A DNA stretch of 41,613 bases from JBKHHU01 sp046539045 (GCA_046539045.1 JBKHHU010000005.1:1-41613), one strand, 5' to 3'. Shown: positions 1-8,694, counted from the stretch's first letter. Notes: generated by a model not told the origin, from the letters alone. Numbers and translations are program-made.

Positions 1-671
1 TCATCGATAATCCAGTAGACGCGGCTGAGCACGTCGGCGTCGGCGCTGATCTGGTCGGTCAGCATGTCCAGGGCCCGGGCGATGGTGATATTGCGGGCCT
101 TGATGGTGATGGGGGTCTTCTTGTCGATTCCGACGAGTTTCAGCGAGGTCCAGTTGACGTGGATGTTGATGTCGCTGATGTCTCGGATGAACTGGATCAC
201 GTCTTCCATCGGCACGCCGTCGACGGCCAGCTTTCCTGCAGCGGCAGGGCGGACCTTTCCGGGGGTCGTTTTCCCGTCCGATGCGGTTGCCGCCTCCCCA
301 CCGGTTCGCCTCCGGAGCACTCGCATCTGCGTCGAAACGTAGACCGTATTGCCCGAGATGAACCAACCCAGCGGCTTTCTCGGATGGCCGACCTGGGCCA
401 GGGTCAGGCTCAGCATCTGTTCGATGGTATACGATCCGCCTTTGAGGGTCACCTTGTCCTCGGGCTTGACCCCGGTACCTGCCACGGCGTCCCAGTCGAC
501 GCGGATCGTCAGCCCGCTTTCCTCGCCGAGGGTCTTCAGCACCTCCTCAAGCGGTTTGCTTATGTTCACGTCTTTCAGTTTCTTCTCAAGCGGATCTTCT
601 TTCGCGGCCCGGGCAACAGCCGGGACCAGAAAAGCCGATACGATCAGACTCAACACAACATTCTTCGCCAT
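1..671 (-). CDS. secreted protein with two STN-like repeats, 3' end outside window
   Basis: The minus-strand frame is open from an ATG at 671 to the window edge, giving 223 residues with no stop. A signal peptide is visible (MAKNVVLSLIVSAFLVPAVARA), so the protein is exported. Two similar segments follow, roughly residues 28-115 and 145-223. Each has a pattern of the form pLeeVl..l.eesgl.i.vdW....G, then vTLk, an alanine/leucine helix and a final short strand (WFISGNTVYVST; YWIID). This resembles the short secretin/TonB N-terminal (STN) fold that planctomycetes carry in many secreted proteins. A weak AAGGGG ribosome site precedes the ATG. The C-terminal part is missing, so whether it is a secretin, a receptor or a stand-alone protein cannot be said. 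The coding call is firm; the domain call is moderate. Confidence 0.75.
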   Translation of the reverse strand, partial: MAKNVVLSLIVSAFLVPAVARAAKEDPLEKKLKDVNISKPLEEVLKTLGEESGLTIRVDWDAVAGTGVKPEDKVTLKGGSYTIEQMLSLTLAQVGHPRKPLGWFISGNTVYVSTQMRVLRRRTGGEAATASDGKTTPGKVRPAAAGKLAVDGVPMEDVIQFIRDISDINIHVNWTSLKLVGIDKKTPITIKARNITIARALDMLTDQISADADVLSRVYWIID

Positions 672-842
672 GAGAGAACCCCTTCGTGGTAAATGCTCCT
701 TTGCTGCACCGGACCGGTTGGTTGGAAGGTATAAGTGCGCGCAACGGGGCGGTTTCTCTGCACAGGTATTATATCGGCCGATCCGCTGCTGAGTAAACGG
801 ACAGATCCGGACGGCAAAGGTTTGTGCAGAGCGCAAGACAGA

Positions 843-872
843 CGCCCGAGAGCCGCCGGGGACGCTCGGGCG
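843..872 (-). terminator. possible terminator after the hemB-Nudix pair
   Basis: CGCCCGAG at 843-850 and CTCGGGCG at 865-872 form a perfect 8-bp GC-rich stem with a 14-nt loop. It lies 26 nt past the stop of the minus-strand Nudix gene. On the minus strand the stem is followed by TCTGTCTTG, which is only weakly T-rich, so termination is probable but not certain. The rest of the 226-nt gap (672-897) shows nothing else recognisable. Confidence 0.4.
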
Positions 873-897
873 AGGAAAACAGTGCTGTGCTACATGG

Positions 898-1770
898 TTA
901 GATCACGCTGCGAAGATATCCGCGAGCGGAGGCGAACCATCCGCTGCCCCAGTGTCTCAGCCCGTGCATCAGCAACGAGGCCAGCGCGATGGGTGTCAGC
1001 TCCGCGACCTGCTTTTCGATGAACGTGACCACCGCGCTGGGATGGTCCAGAACCGGCACCAGTTCGGCGTGCTCTGCCGCGTCGTCGGCCTGTCGCGACA
1101 TCTCGCGGATGGTGTTCATCTCCAGGTTGCTGGAGACGTCGAAAATCAGCTCCGGCTGGACGATGTGCTTGTCCCGCACGAGTCCCAGACAGAGCACCTC
1201 GGTGAGGTGATCGTCTTCCAGGCCGGTCTCTTCCTGCAGTTCGCTGGTCAGCGAGGCGAACGGGTCCGGCGCGTCGGCCTGATCGTCGGCGGGTTCCACC
1301 ATGCCGCCGAAGGGGTGAATCCTGCCCGCGTGATGAGCGACCCACTGGCTGCGTCGGCCCATGAGCAGGAACCCGTCGGAAGTCGTGATCGGTGCGTACA
1401 CGCCAAGCGGGTCGGCCAGCACCTCCGGGCCGTGCAGGTATCGCACGTGGGCCTGGGTCAGGTTGGTGCCGATATATTCCCGGTACCCGACCGGGCCGAG
1501 CGTCACATGGAAGCGGCTGTCCTGAGCCTTGTAGTCGATGACGCGGCAGAGGTGCCCGTTGAAAAGCCGCCTGCCGATGGTCTTGGCCTTCTTGAGTTCA
1601 TTGCTCCAGGCGTTGTCGATCATTTCCTCGATCTGTTCGTTCGTCGGACGCGGGGTCTCCAACCAGTTGACATTGACCTGGTCCGGCCCGAACCGGCCGA
1701 CCACGTCCAGGAAGAAACTTCCGCAGTCCCTGCTTCCGCCGCTGGATTGAAACGCGTTAAATGAAGTCAT
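898..1770 (-). CDS. NUDT22-like Nudix superfamily protein
   Basis: A 290-residue protein. An N-terminal region of about 115 residues precedes a Nudix fold. The segment YREYIGTN, then LADPLGV, then GRRSQWVAHHAGRIHPFGG follows the order I remember for animal NUDT22, a UDP-glucose/UDP-galactose hydrolase. The Nudix box is unusual: G155-G156 and E159 are followed by an insertion of about ten residues, and the core reads SELQEETGL (176-184), with serine where the family has arginine. The metal-binding glutamates E177, E180 and E181 are kept, so catalysis remains possible. The gene starts 9 nt after the hemB stop and its ribosome site (AAAGGTAAG) overlaps that stop, so the two are probably co-translated. 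Substrate is not provable from sequence; a UDP-sugar is the best guess. Confidence 0.75.
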   Translation of the reverse strand: MTSFNAFQSSGGSRDCGSFFLDVVGRFGPDQVNVNWLETPRPTNEQIEEMIDNAWSNELKKAKTIGRRLFNGHLCRVIDYKAQDSRFHVTLGPVGYREYIGTNLTQAHVRYLHGPEVLADPLGVYAPITTSDGFLLMGRRSQWVAHHAGRIHPFGGMVEPADDQADAPDPFASLTSELQEETGLEDDHLTEVLCLGLVRDKHIVQPELIFDVSSNLEMNTIREMSRQADDAAEHAELVPVLDHPSAVVTFIEKQVAELTPIALASLLMHGLRHWGSGWFASARGYLRSVI

Positions 1771-1779
1771 ATCTTACCT

Positions 1780-2766
1780 TTATAGCCACTCCGCGAGCTG
1801 TTCGGCAAAGTACGTGATGATCACGTCTGCCCCGGCACGCTTGATGCCGGTTACAATTTCCGTGGCTGCCTCCCGCTCATCGAGCCAACCCTTCGCCGCC
1901 GCAGCCTTGATGGCGGCAAATTCGCCGCTGACGTGATAGGCTGCCAGCGGAACGTCAAACCGTCGCCGGACCTCGCTGAGCACGTCGAGGTACGCACCGG
2001 CCGGCTTGACCATAATCATGTCCGCCCCCTCTGCAATATCGGATTCAGCTTCCAGTATCGCCTGACGGGGCGAACGAAAGTCCATCTGGTAATCGCGTCG
2101 GTCGCCGAACTGCGGGGCCGATTCGCCCGCATCGCGGAACGGACCGTACAGATTGGAAGCGAATTTCACCGAGTAGGAAAGGACGGCTGTGTCTTCCAGT
2201 TCATGCTCATCCAACGCCGCGCGGACGGCAGAGACCTGCCCGTCCATCATGGCTGAGGGTGCGACAATGTCCGCTCCGCACCGGGCCTGCGATACGGCTG
2301 TTCGTGCCAGCAGTTGCAGCGTTTCATCATTGGCAACGCGGCGATTTCCGTCGCTGCCGCCGCGCAACGCGCCGCAGTGCCCGTGGTCGGTATACTCACA
2401 CAGACACAGGTCGGTGATGACCAGCATCTCCGGAACCTGCCGCTTGAGCTCACCCGTAAAACGCTGAACCGGGCCCGAATCGTTCCACGCTTCGCTGCCG
2501 ACGGCGTCCTTGGTCTCGGGAATCCCGAACACCAGCACCGCTTTGAGCCCCTTTTCGTACCATCGCTGAGCGGTCTGGACGCCCCGGTCGACCGAAAACT
2601 GGTATTGACCGGGCATGGACGGGATCTCCCGGGCCTCGCCGCCGGACTCGCGGACGAAAATGGGCGCGACCAGATCCTCTTTGCGCAGAACAACTTCCGA
2701 GAGCATCTCCCTGAGAGGAGACGACGTACGCAATCGTCGCATGCGTTTTGTAGGGAAGCCTGCCAT
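1780..2766 (-). CDS. hemB: porphobilinogen synthase (delta-aminolevulinic acid dehydratase)
   Basis: This enzyme condenses two 5-aminolevulinate molecules into porphobilinogen, the second common step of tetrapyrrole (haem) synthesis in the cytosol. At 328 residues it has the normal family length. The zinc site CLCEYTDHGHC (C121, C123, C131) marks the zinc-dependent class rather than the magnesium-only class. Both Schiff-base lysines are visible: K201 in LSYSVKFAS and K254 in MIMVKPAG. The N-terminal RMRRLRTSSPLREML arm is typical and supports the chosen start. It is followed at 9 nt by the Nudix gene and preceded by a 122-nt gap after the permease gene. No other haem gene lies in the window. 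Confidence 0.97.
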   Translation of the reverse strand: MAGFPTKRMRRLRTSSPLREMLSEVVLRKEDLVAPIFVRESGGEAREIPSMPGQYQFSVDRGVQTAQRWYEKGLKAVLVFGIPETKDAVGSEAWNDSGPVQRFTGELKRQVPEMLVITDLCLCEYTDHGHCGALRGGSDGNRRVANDETLQLLARTAVSQARCGADIVAPSAMMDGQVSAVRAALDEHELEDTAVLSYSVKFASNLYGPFRDAGESAPQFGDRRDYQMDFRSPRQAILEAESDIAEGADMIMVKPAGAYLDVLSEVRRRFDVPLAAYHVSGEFAAIKAAAAKGWLDEREAATEIVTGIKRAGADVIITYFAEQLAEWL

Positions 2767-2888
2767 GGTTTGTTACTCAGTATACCCCACCCAACCGCAA
2801 TTGGGTCAGAAGAGTTGAGCAGGGTAGCGTTTTCTGTGAAGAATGTCACGAGAAACTTTTCCGCCCGACGCGTTGTTGGAACGGGCGC

Positions 2889-4781
2889 TCAGGCGTTCCG
2901 GCAACGGCCTGACAGCAGCAGAATGTCGCGCAGGTTTTCCTGTTCCGGGGCCGCCAGCCATCGCTCGGTAAACCGGTGTTCCTCCACGATGTGAGCGATG
3001 GCCATCAGTGCCCGCAGGTGGTAATTCCGCTCATCGGGCGACCCGATCAGGATAAAGGCGGTATGAACCGGCTCCTCGACTTCGGAAAACTTGATGCCCT
3101 GTTTGCAGCGGACCAGCACGATGTCGAACCGGTCCTCGCCCGGGACGATCACGTGTGGGATGGCCACGCCGGGTTTGACGATGGTGCTGGACTGCTTCTC
3201 CCGTTCCAGGAACCGTTCCAGCAGGATTTCCTCCGACAGCCCGGTGCGGGGGGCCAGTTCGGCGGCTGCGGTGGTGAACATTTCCTTTGCGGGTATCGGT
3301 TCATTGATGTCCAGAATCACGCAATCGGCGATGAGACGGTCGAACCGATCATGGGTTACCTGGTCCCGCTCCAAAGCGATCTCGCGCAGTTCCTCCTCCA
3401 ATCGTCCGCGGCGCATCTTCTTGGACACCAGGTTCCGCACCATGTAGACGAAGGCGCTTTCCCTGCTGATGCGCTGGCGGACGTAAACCACGTACCACAG
3501 AACGCCTCCGACTGCGAATATGGCCGTGGTGATCAGCGGCACCAGGCCCATCCCGGCGATCAGGATCAGATAGGCGACAATCCCACTCACCTGAATCCAC
3601 GGGTAGCAGGGCGTGCGGAACAGCGGCCGGTAGTTCTGCAGCTTGCTCGAGCGCATGATCAGAACCGCCACGTTCACCAGCACGAAGAGCATCAGCATCA
3701 TCGTGCTGGCGACCTTGACCAGCGCCTCGATCGGGAGGGCGGCCACCACGAGGATCATGAAGCCGCTGGTCAGCAGGATGCTGACGTAGGGCGTATTGAA
3801 TTTCTTCGATACCGACCGGAAGAACTCCGGTAGCAGTCCGTCGCGACTCATCGCCATCGGGCTGCGAGAGGCGCTGAGAATCCCCCCGTTGGCGGTGGTG
3901 AAGAAGGCAAGCATCGCAGCCAGCGAGACCACGATCATGCCCCATTGGCCGATGATTTCGCTGGCGGTGAGGCTCAGGGGCGTGAGGCTGAACCGCCCGG
4001 AGTCCGGATCGTGGATCTTCCCCGGCGGGAGAGTCGAGACCATGACGAACACCGCCCCCACGTACAGGAACGATACGATGATGCTGGCTGCGAACATACC
4101 GCCGGGGATGTTCCTGCCCGGGTTGCGGATTTCTCCGGCGACGCTGGCGACCTTTGTGAGCCCTCCGTAGGAGACGAACACGAGCCCGGCGGTGCCGAGA
4201 ATGCCCAGGCAGCCCTTGCTGAGGAAGCCTTCAAGATAAAACGCGTGAGCCTGAGGCAATCCCAGGCCAAGGAACATGAGCAACACAGCAAAGAGCGCTG
4301 CGACCATGATCATCTGAAGCCGCCCGACGTGCTTGACGCTGAACAGGTTCAGCGACGTAAACCCCAGGCAGAACGCGATGGCGATGGACTTGATCATCCA
4401 GTCCTGGATGCTCGGGCCCCAGATCAGGCGGGCGAATGCCCCGATACCGATCAACGCGAACGCGCTTTTGAGGGCGATGGAAAACCAGTTGGCCAGCCCT
4501 GCCAACACGCCCGGAAGAGCTCCCATGCTCCGCTCGATGAAGAAGTAGCTTCCGCCGGACTGTGGCATGGCCGTGGCCAATTCCGCCTGCGACAGCATGG
4601 CCGGGATCATCAATATCCCGCCCAGCGCATAGGACAGAACCACTCCCGGCCCGGCGTGCTTGAACGCCAGCCCGGGCAGCACGAACAAACCGGAACTGAT
4701 CATGGCTCCGGAGGCAATACAGAAAACGTCCCAGAATCCGAGTTCACGCTTCAGCTCAGCCAAGGGTACTGTCCTGTTCAT
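2889..4781 (-). CDS. APC-family amino-acid permease fused to a PTS EIIA-type domain
   Basis: A 630-residue fusion. Residues about 10-440 form an amino acid-polyamine-organocation (APC) transporter with about twelve hydrophobic segments; the first helix carries the usual GAMISSGLFVLPG substrate loop and the second region PQSGGSYFF. A basic linker follows (KKMRRGRLEEELREIALERDQ). Residues about 485-625 look like a fructose/mannitol-type EIIA domain, with the phosphorylatable histidine at H543 in VKPGVAIPHV. EIIA domains receive phosphate from HPr, so transport could be tuned by the PTS state. No PTS permease, EI or HPr gene is nearby. The substrate is unknown. A structured repeat lies in its 5' region (4868-4984). 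Fold calls are firm; the regulatory role is inference. Confidence 0.88.
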   Translation of the reverse strand: MNRTVPLAELKRELGFWDVFCIASGAMISSGLFVLPGLAFKHAGPGVVLSYALGGILMIPAMLSQAELATAMPQSGGSYFFIERSMGALPGVLAGLANWFSIALKSAFALIGIGAFARLIWGPSIQDWMIKSIAIAFCLGFTSLNLFSVKHVGRLQMIMVAALFAVLLMFLGLGLPQAHAFYLEGFLSKGCLGILGTAGLVFVSYGGLTKVASVAGEIRNPGRNIPGGMFAASIIVSFLYVGAVFVMVSTLPPGKIHDPDSGRFSLTPLSLTASEIIGQWGMIVVSLAAMLAFFTTANGGILSASRSPMAMSRDGLLPEFFRSVSKKFNTPYVSILLTSGFMILVVAALPIEALVKVASTMMLMLFVLVNVAVLIMRSSKLQNYRPLFRTPCYPWIQVSGIVAYLILIAGMGLVPLITTAIFAVGGVLWYVVYVRQRISRESAFVYMVRNLVSKKMRRGRLEEELREIALERDQVTHDRFDRLIADCVILDINEPIPAKEMFTTAAAELAPRTGLSEEILLERFLEREKQSSTIVKPGVAIPHVIVPGEDRFDIVLVRCKQGIKFSEVEEPVHTAFILIGSPDERNYHLRALMAIAHIVEEHRFTERWLAAPEQENLRDILLLSGRCRNA

Positions 4782-4867
4782 CGATCGTGGTCTGCGACTT
4801 CATCCTGGTCGGGGCCAAGCGGCCGCCGAATGCTGTCGGGGATACTAGCCTGATGTGTTTCACAATG

Positions 4868-4984
4868 CCAGCCTTTAGAGCGAGTGACAAGACTCTTTTC
4901 CGGTTCACCTGGCTGCAAACGCCCCTGCCTGCCGGCAGGCAGGTCGCCGTCCTTGTCAGGAACACTTTCGCCGACGCTGAACCA
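4868..4984 (-). repeat. structured dispersed repeat, copy 1 (inverted to copy 2 at 9877)
   Basis: Read on the minus strand, this 117-bp stretch is close to 9877-10018 on the plus strand. Shared blocks are the start (TGGTTCAG.GTCGGCGAAAG, TTCCTGACAAGGACGGCGA) and the end (TTTGCAGCC, GGAAAAGAGT.TTGTCACTCG, CTCTAAAG). The closing arms GGTTCA and TGAACC pair, and a small hairpin TCCT-GACA-AGGA lies inside. A perfect 20-bp palindrome at 4924-4943 occupies the slot where copy 2 has a different hairpin. It lies upstream of, and in the same sense as, the permease gene starting at 4781. The remainder of 4782-5088 shows only the ribosome site of the gene at 5089. Confidence 0.75.
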
Positions 4985-5088
4985 TGGCAATGTTTCTGTC
5001 AGTCACGCTGGTAACCCTGTCTCGGCTTGCGGTTGACATCAGCGTCCGGAGCGGGAACAATCGCTCGACACAACTACGGAGGCCGAAC

Positions 5089-6489
5089 ATGCTGAGTCTG
5101 TTCAAGATCGACAAACGCGGCACGACCGTGACCCGCGAAGTGATGGGCGGGATTACCACCTTCATGGCGATGAGTTACATCATCTTCGTCCAGCCGTCGA
5201 TTCTGTCCGCGGCCGATATGGACGCGAACGGTGTGATCATGGCCACCTGCATCGCCGCCGCGATCGGATGCGTGCTGATGGGTCTGCTGGCGAACTACCC
5301 GATCGCGCTGGCTCCGGGGATGGGACACAACGCGTTTTTCGCGTTTGTCATCTGCGGAGCGGCGTTCGGTCTGAGTTGGCAGGAGGGGTTGGCGATCACC
5401 TTGCTGTCCGGTCTGATTTTCCTCGGCCTGTCGTTCGTGGGTTTCCGCTCGATGCTGCTCAACTCGATCCCGGATTCGCTCAAGAGCGCCATCGCCGCGG
5501 GCATCGGCCTGTTCATCGCCCTGATCGGGCTGCAGTTCGGGAACATCATCACCCACAGCGAACCGACAATGGTGACGCTGGCCCCGCTGAGCGGCAACCA
5601 CGTGGCGCTGCTGACGGTATTCGGGCTGGCGGTGACGTTGCTGCTGACCGCATGGCGGGTTCCGGGTGCGGTGCTGGTGGGGATCATCGCCACGACGCTG
5701 CTGAGCTGGATGTTCGGGGCGTGGTTCGGCTGGCCGGCGGTACAGTCGCCGGAGTCGATCGTGGCCGTCCCGACGGGGCTGGAAAAAACCGTCGGCGGGG
5801 CGCTGAGCGGGTTCGGGGGGATCTGGCAGCGGGTAACCTCCGGCGGCCTGCTGAACCTGCTGGCGCTGGTGTTCATCCTGGTGTTCATGGACCTGTTCGA
5901 CACCGTCGGGACGCTGGTGGGCGTAGCCAAGCGGGCCGGGCTGGTGCGAATGGGCGTGCTGCCCCGCGCCGAGAGGGCACTGGCTGCCGACGCCGGAGGC
6001 ACCGTGGCGGGGGCGCTGCTGGGAACGAGCACGGTCACCAGCTACATCGAATCGATCACCGGCGTTCAGGCCGGTGCGCGAACGGGCCTTGCGGCGATTG
6101 TCGCCGGTCTGCTGATGCTGCTGGCGATGTTCTTCCAGCCGGTCGTGCGGGTCATCGGCGGCGGGGTGACGCTGGGGACCACCGAGGCGGGGGTTCCGAT
6201 CATCAAGTATCCGATGATCGCCCCGGCGTTGATCTTTGTAGGGGCCCTGATGGTGCGGGCGGTCCGCGACGTGGACTGGGATGACATCACCGAGGCGCTG
6301 CCGGCGTTCCTGACCATGATCGTCATGCCGTTGGCCTACTCGATCGCCGACGGAATCGCCATCGGGTTCATCAGCTACGCGCTGGCCAAGGTGATCATCG
6401 GCAAGCCGAAGCAGTGCCCGCTGATCGTGCACATTTTCGCGGTGCTGTTTATCGGAATGTACGTCGTCCGGGCGATGACTACCGAATAG
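5089..6489 (+). CDS. AzgA-type NCS2 family purine (guanine/hypoxanthine) permease
   Basis: A 466-residue integral membrane protein of the nucleobase-cation symporter-2 superfamily, AzgA branch, which imports hypoxanthine, guanine or adenine with protons. The branch signature is clear: an N-terminal EVMGGITTFMAMSYIIFVQP, the first motif ALAPGMGHNAFFAF and the second FMDLFDTVGTLVGVA, then GTSTVTSYIES. Start choice: GGAGG at 5078-5082 sits 6 nt before the ATG at 5089; an earlier in-frame ATG at 4984 would add an arginine-rich stretch that lies partly in the repeat and lacks a ribosome site. The position usually holding leucine in GMGLNA is histidine here. It is convergent with the protease gene, with only 10 nt between the stops. 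Confidence 0.92.
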   Translation: MLSLFKIDKRGTTVTREVMGGITTFMAMSYIIFVQPSILSAADMDANGVIMATCIAAAIGCVLMGLLANYPIALAPGMGHNAFFAFVICGAAFGLSWQEGLAITLLSGLIFLGLSFVGFRSMLLNSIPDSLKSAIAAGIGLFIALIGLQFGNIITHSEPTMVTLAPLSGNHVALLTVFGLAVTLLLTAWRVPGAVLVGIIATTLLSWMFGAWFGWPAVQSPESIVAVPTGLEKTVGGALSGFGGIWQRVTSGGLLNLLALVFILVFMDLFDTVGTLVGVAKRAGLVRMGVLPRAERALAADAGGTVAGALLGTSTVTSYIESITGVQAGARTGLAAIVAGLLMLLAMFFQPVVRVIGGGVTLGTTEAGVPIIKYPMIAPALIFVGALMVRAVRDVDWDDITEALPAFLTMIVMPLAYSIADGIAIGFISYALAKVIIGKPKQCPLIVHIFAVLFIGMYVVRAMTTE

Positions 6490-6499
6490 CGGGCGGGCG

Positions 6500-7645
6500 T
6501 CAGCCGGCTTTCATACTGGCCGAGTCCGGCTGCCCGAGGGGCTGCTGGATGGTCTGTGTCCTGCCGTGGCGCTTGAGGATGATGGTCACCGTCTGCATGG
6601 CCCGGCACGAGCGGACGGCCGCGACGAACTCGGCCATGTTCCGGACGGGTTTGCCGTCGATCCGGGTGATGACGTCACCGACTTTCAGCCGCCCGGCCTG
6701 TTTTGCGGCACTGCCATCCGGAAGCGTGACGATCTTCACCCCCTGCGGGTGTACGGCGACGATGGCCCCCAGTCTCGCCTGCCCGGATCGGCGCTCGGCT
6801 GCCGGCAGCTTGAGCCGGCCTACCCAGCGGGTCCAGTCTTTCTGTATGCGGAACATCTGGGCCGACAGCACCCTCTGCAGCGCCTGTCTTCCGGTCGGGT
6901 CGCCGGTACAGGTGCGTTTGAACTCCTTGTACCACGCCTGCAGTTTGCCTTTCTCGTGGAGGTAGTACATAAGGTATCGCGCCTGGGCGTAGGCCAGCGT
7001 GCGGTGCCTGTCGGCGTAGAACCGCTTCCGATCCATCTTGAGCAGGTCTTCCAGTTCCAGCAGTTCCTCCTTGCGGATCGCCCGTTGGACGGTCAGCAGG
7101 CGGGTATCCAGCAGGGGAGTCAGGCCGTCGGCACCGATCTTCGCCCGCTCGAACAGCGTTGCCAGCCCTTCCTTGACCCACATGGGGTGCACCTGCCGGG
7201 CCGCCGAGGCATCGGCAGCGTGCAGGGCGTGGGTGAACTCGTGGATAAGCGTCCTGCCGCGATCGATGGAGATCACCCGCTTCTTCCCGGACTGGTAGTA
7301 CCCGATGGCGCCCTTGGGCGGGTTGAAGTTGTTCTCGTAGTCATCCTTGGTCGGCAGGATGATCGTGATGTTCCATTGGGGCTTCTCGCCAAGGAGCGTG
7401 CGGCGCTGGGCATCGGTGTAGGCCAGCAACAGGTCGCGGGTCTGCTGCAGCGAGCGGCTGTCCAGGGCGCTGATGAAGATCAGGTGCCGGTGCGGGTCCA
7501 CCTGAGCGGAGTACTTGCTGCCGAGTTTGCCGACCTCGTCGCGGGCGATCTTCTTCGCTTCGGCGGCCAGATCCTCGGCCCGGGCGGTCCCCGTCAGGGC
7601 AAGAATGAGCGCGACAATCGGTAGTATGAGTTTCCTGCGTTGCAT
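6500..7645 (-). CDS. secreted zinc metalloprotease-like protein with C-terminal PDZ domain
   Basis: A 381-residue exported protein. The signal peptide (MQRRKLILPIVALILALTGTARA) follows a good ribosome site (AGGGAG) upstream of the ATG at 7645; a longer frame to 7702 would bury the signal peptide. Residues 134-140 read IHEFTHA, a gluzincin HExxH zinc site, and E159 in WVKEGLATLFE fits as the third ligand. Before it is a strand region ending with GYYQSGKKRVISIDRG. Residues about 285-370 form a PDZ domain (LPDGSAAKQAGRLKVGDVITRIDGKPV). This is the planctomycete arrangement of a peptidase-MA-like domain with a substrate-tethering PDZ. The substrate is unknown. The active-site residues are intact, so it is probably an active periplasmic or surface protease. 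Confidence 0.8.
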   Translation of the reverse strand: MQRRKLILPIVALILALTGTARAEDLAAEAKKIARDEVGKLGSKYSAQVDPHRHLIFISALDSRSLQQTRDLLLAYTDAQRRTLLGEKPQWNITIILPTKDDYENNFNPPKGAIGYYQSGKKRVISIDRGRTLIHEFTHALHAADASAARQVHPMWVKEGLATLFERAKIGADGLTPLLDTRLLTVQRAIRKEELLELEDLLKMDRKRFYADRHRTLAYAQARYLMYYLHEKGKLQAWYKEFKRTCTGDPTGRQALQRVLSAQMFRIQKDWTRWVGRLKLPAAERRSGQARLGAIVAVHPQGVKIVTLPDGSAAKQAGRLKVGDVITRIDGKPVRNMAEFVAAVRSCRAMQTVTIILKRHGRTQTIQQPLGQPDSASMKAG

Positions 7646-7732
7646 GTTCTCTCCCTGCAGCAGCAATCCGGAGAACCGGCTGCTGAGTCGCATCGTCTTC
7701 ACGGCCCGTCCGCGCCGGGCATTTCACCTGCG

Positions 7733-8446
7733 TCAATCCACGTGGAAGGCCTGCAGGGCGGGCAGGTCTTTGCGGATCGTGGTCAGGTTCGACAGATCGC
7801 ACTGCCACGGAAGCGTCACGTCCAGTTTGATGATCTCCACGTGCTGTTCATCCAGTGCGGCGTAACTGTAATTTACGATCTGGATTCCGCGTCCGGTAAG
7901 GACATTTCGTACGTCGTGGAGGTGCGTATTCTGTCCGAGCGGGAATTGCAGCGTGAGTTTCTTCGCTACCCGGGAGGGCATCCACGCATCGAGTTTCACC
8001 ATGAACGTCAGCGTGAAGAGAATAAGAAGCGTCGCGACGGAGGCGATCAGGAACATCCCGAACCCGCTGGCCAGCCCCACCGCGGCAGTGCACCAGAGGC
8101 TCGCTGCGGTGGTCAGACCCCGGATGCCCGCCCCGTGGCGCATGATGGTACCGGCGCCGATGAAACCGATGCCCGTCATGACACCGTATGCCACACGTGC
8201 AGGATCCACCCGAATCCGCTCACTGAGTGAACCGCCGAAAACTTCTGCAAAATGGAGACTTACGAGCATCACAAGGGCTGCACCGATCGCCACCAGCATC
8301 TGGGTGCGCAACCCGGCGCTGCGCCCGTGGTGCTCCCGCTCCATGCCGATCAGTCCGCCCAGAGCGGCGGCCAGCCCCAGCCGTGCCGCTGCAGTGAACA
8401 GCCACTCGGTGTCCGTCATAATATGTTGTGCCAACGAGGCAATCAT
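7733..8446 (-). CDS. MgtC/SapB family membrane protein
   Basis: A 237-residue protein. Residues 1-130 form the MgtC/SapB membrane domain with about four helices and the typical sequences GGLIGMEREHHGRSAGLRTQMLV and TGIGFIGAGTIMRHG (both broken here only as quoted parts of longer conserved blocks). A C-terminal cytoplasmic region of about 90 residues looks like the ACT-like regulatory tail of longer members (HDVRNVLTGRGIQIVNYSYAA). Family roles include survival in low magnesium and inhibition of F-ATPase; the substrate is not settled. Start choice: AGGAG lies 8 nt before the ATG at 8446; an upstream TTG at 8473 would overlap that site. It is divergent from nrdR, with a 248-nt gap. Confidence 0.9.
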   Translation of the reverse strand: MIASLAQHIMTDTEWLFTAAARLGLAAALGGLIGMEREHHGRSAGLRTQMLVAIGAALVMLVSLHFAEVFGGSLSERIRVDPARVAYGVMTGIGFIGAGTIMRHGAGIRGLTTAASLWCTAAVGLASGFGMFLIASVATLLILFTLTFMVKLDAWMPSRVAKKLTLQFPLGQNTHLHDVRNVLTGRGIQIVNYSYAALDEQHVEIIKLDVTLPWQCDLSNLTTIRKDLPALQAFHVD

Positions 8447-8694
8447 CGCCCAGACTCCTGTTCCGTAAAACAAGTATCGGCCCGAAACGAGGGCAGGTTT
8501 GGCACAATCACGGGCAGTTTGGCCGCGTCGGAGCGCTGCCGCTGCTTGAAATGCGCCGGCGGCTATGCGCGTGAAGCAGGGGCTGCGAGGAAACCCGGGG
8601 AAACATCGGAGAATGGGTTGACCTCAAGATATGGGCACGCTACTCTATACCGGATCCTATATCTGGCGTATGTCTCTGTTCTGAGGCCGTCATC

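Noticed and set aside
5074..6432. Long open frame on the minus strand (452 codons) opposite the purine permease
   Set aside because: The product is rich in Arg, His, Asp and Gln with no fold; it is the high-GC antisense shadow of a clear membrane transporter.
7641..7702. Longer N-terminus for the protease gene
   Set aside because: It would put 19 residues before a clear signal peptide and ignore the AGGGAG ribosome site upstream of 7645.
8474..8694. NrdR box searched for upstream of nrdR
   Set aside because: I found no pair of 16-bp palindromes of the expected type; ribonucleotide reductase genes are not here.
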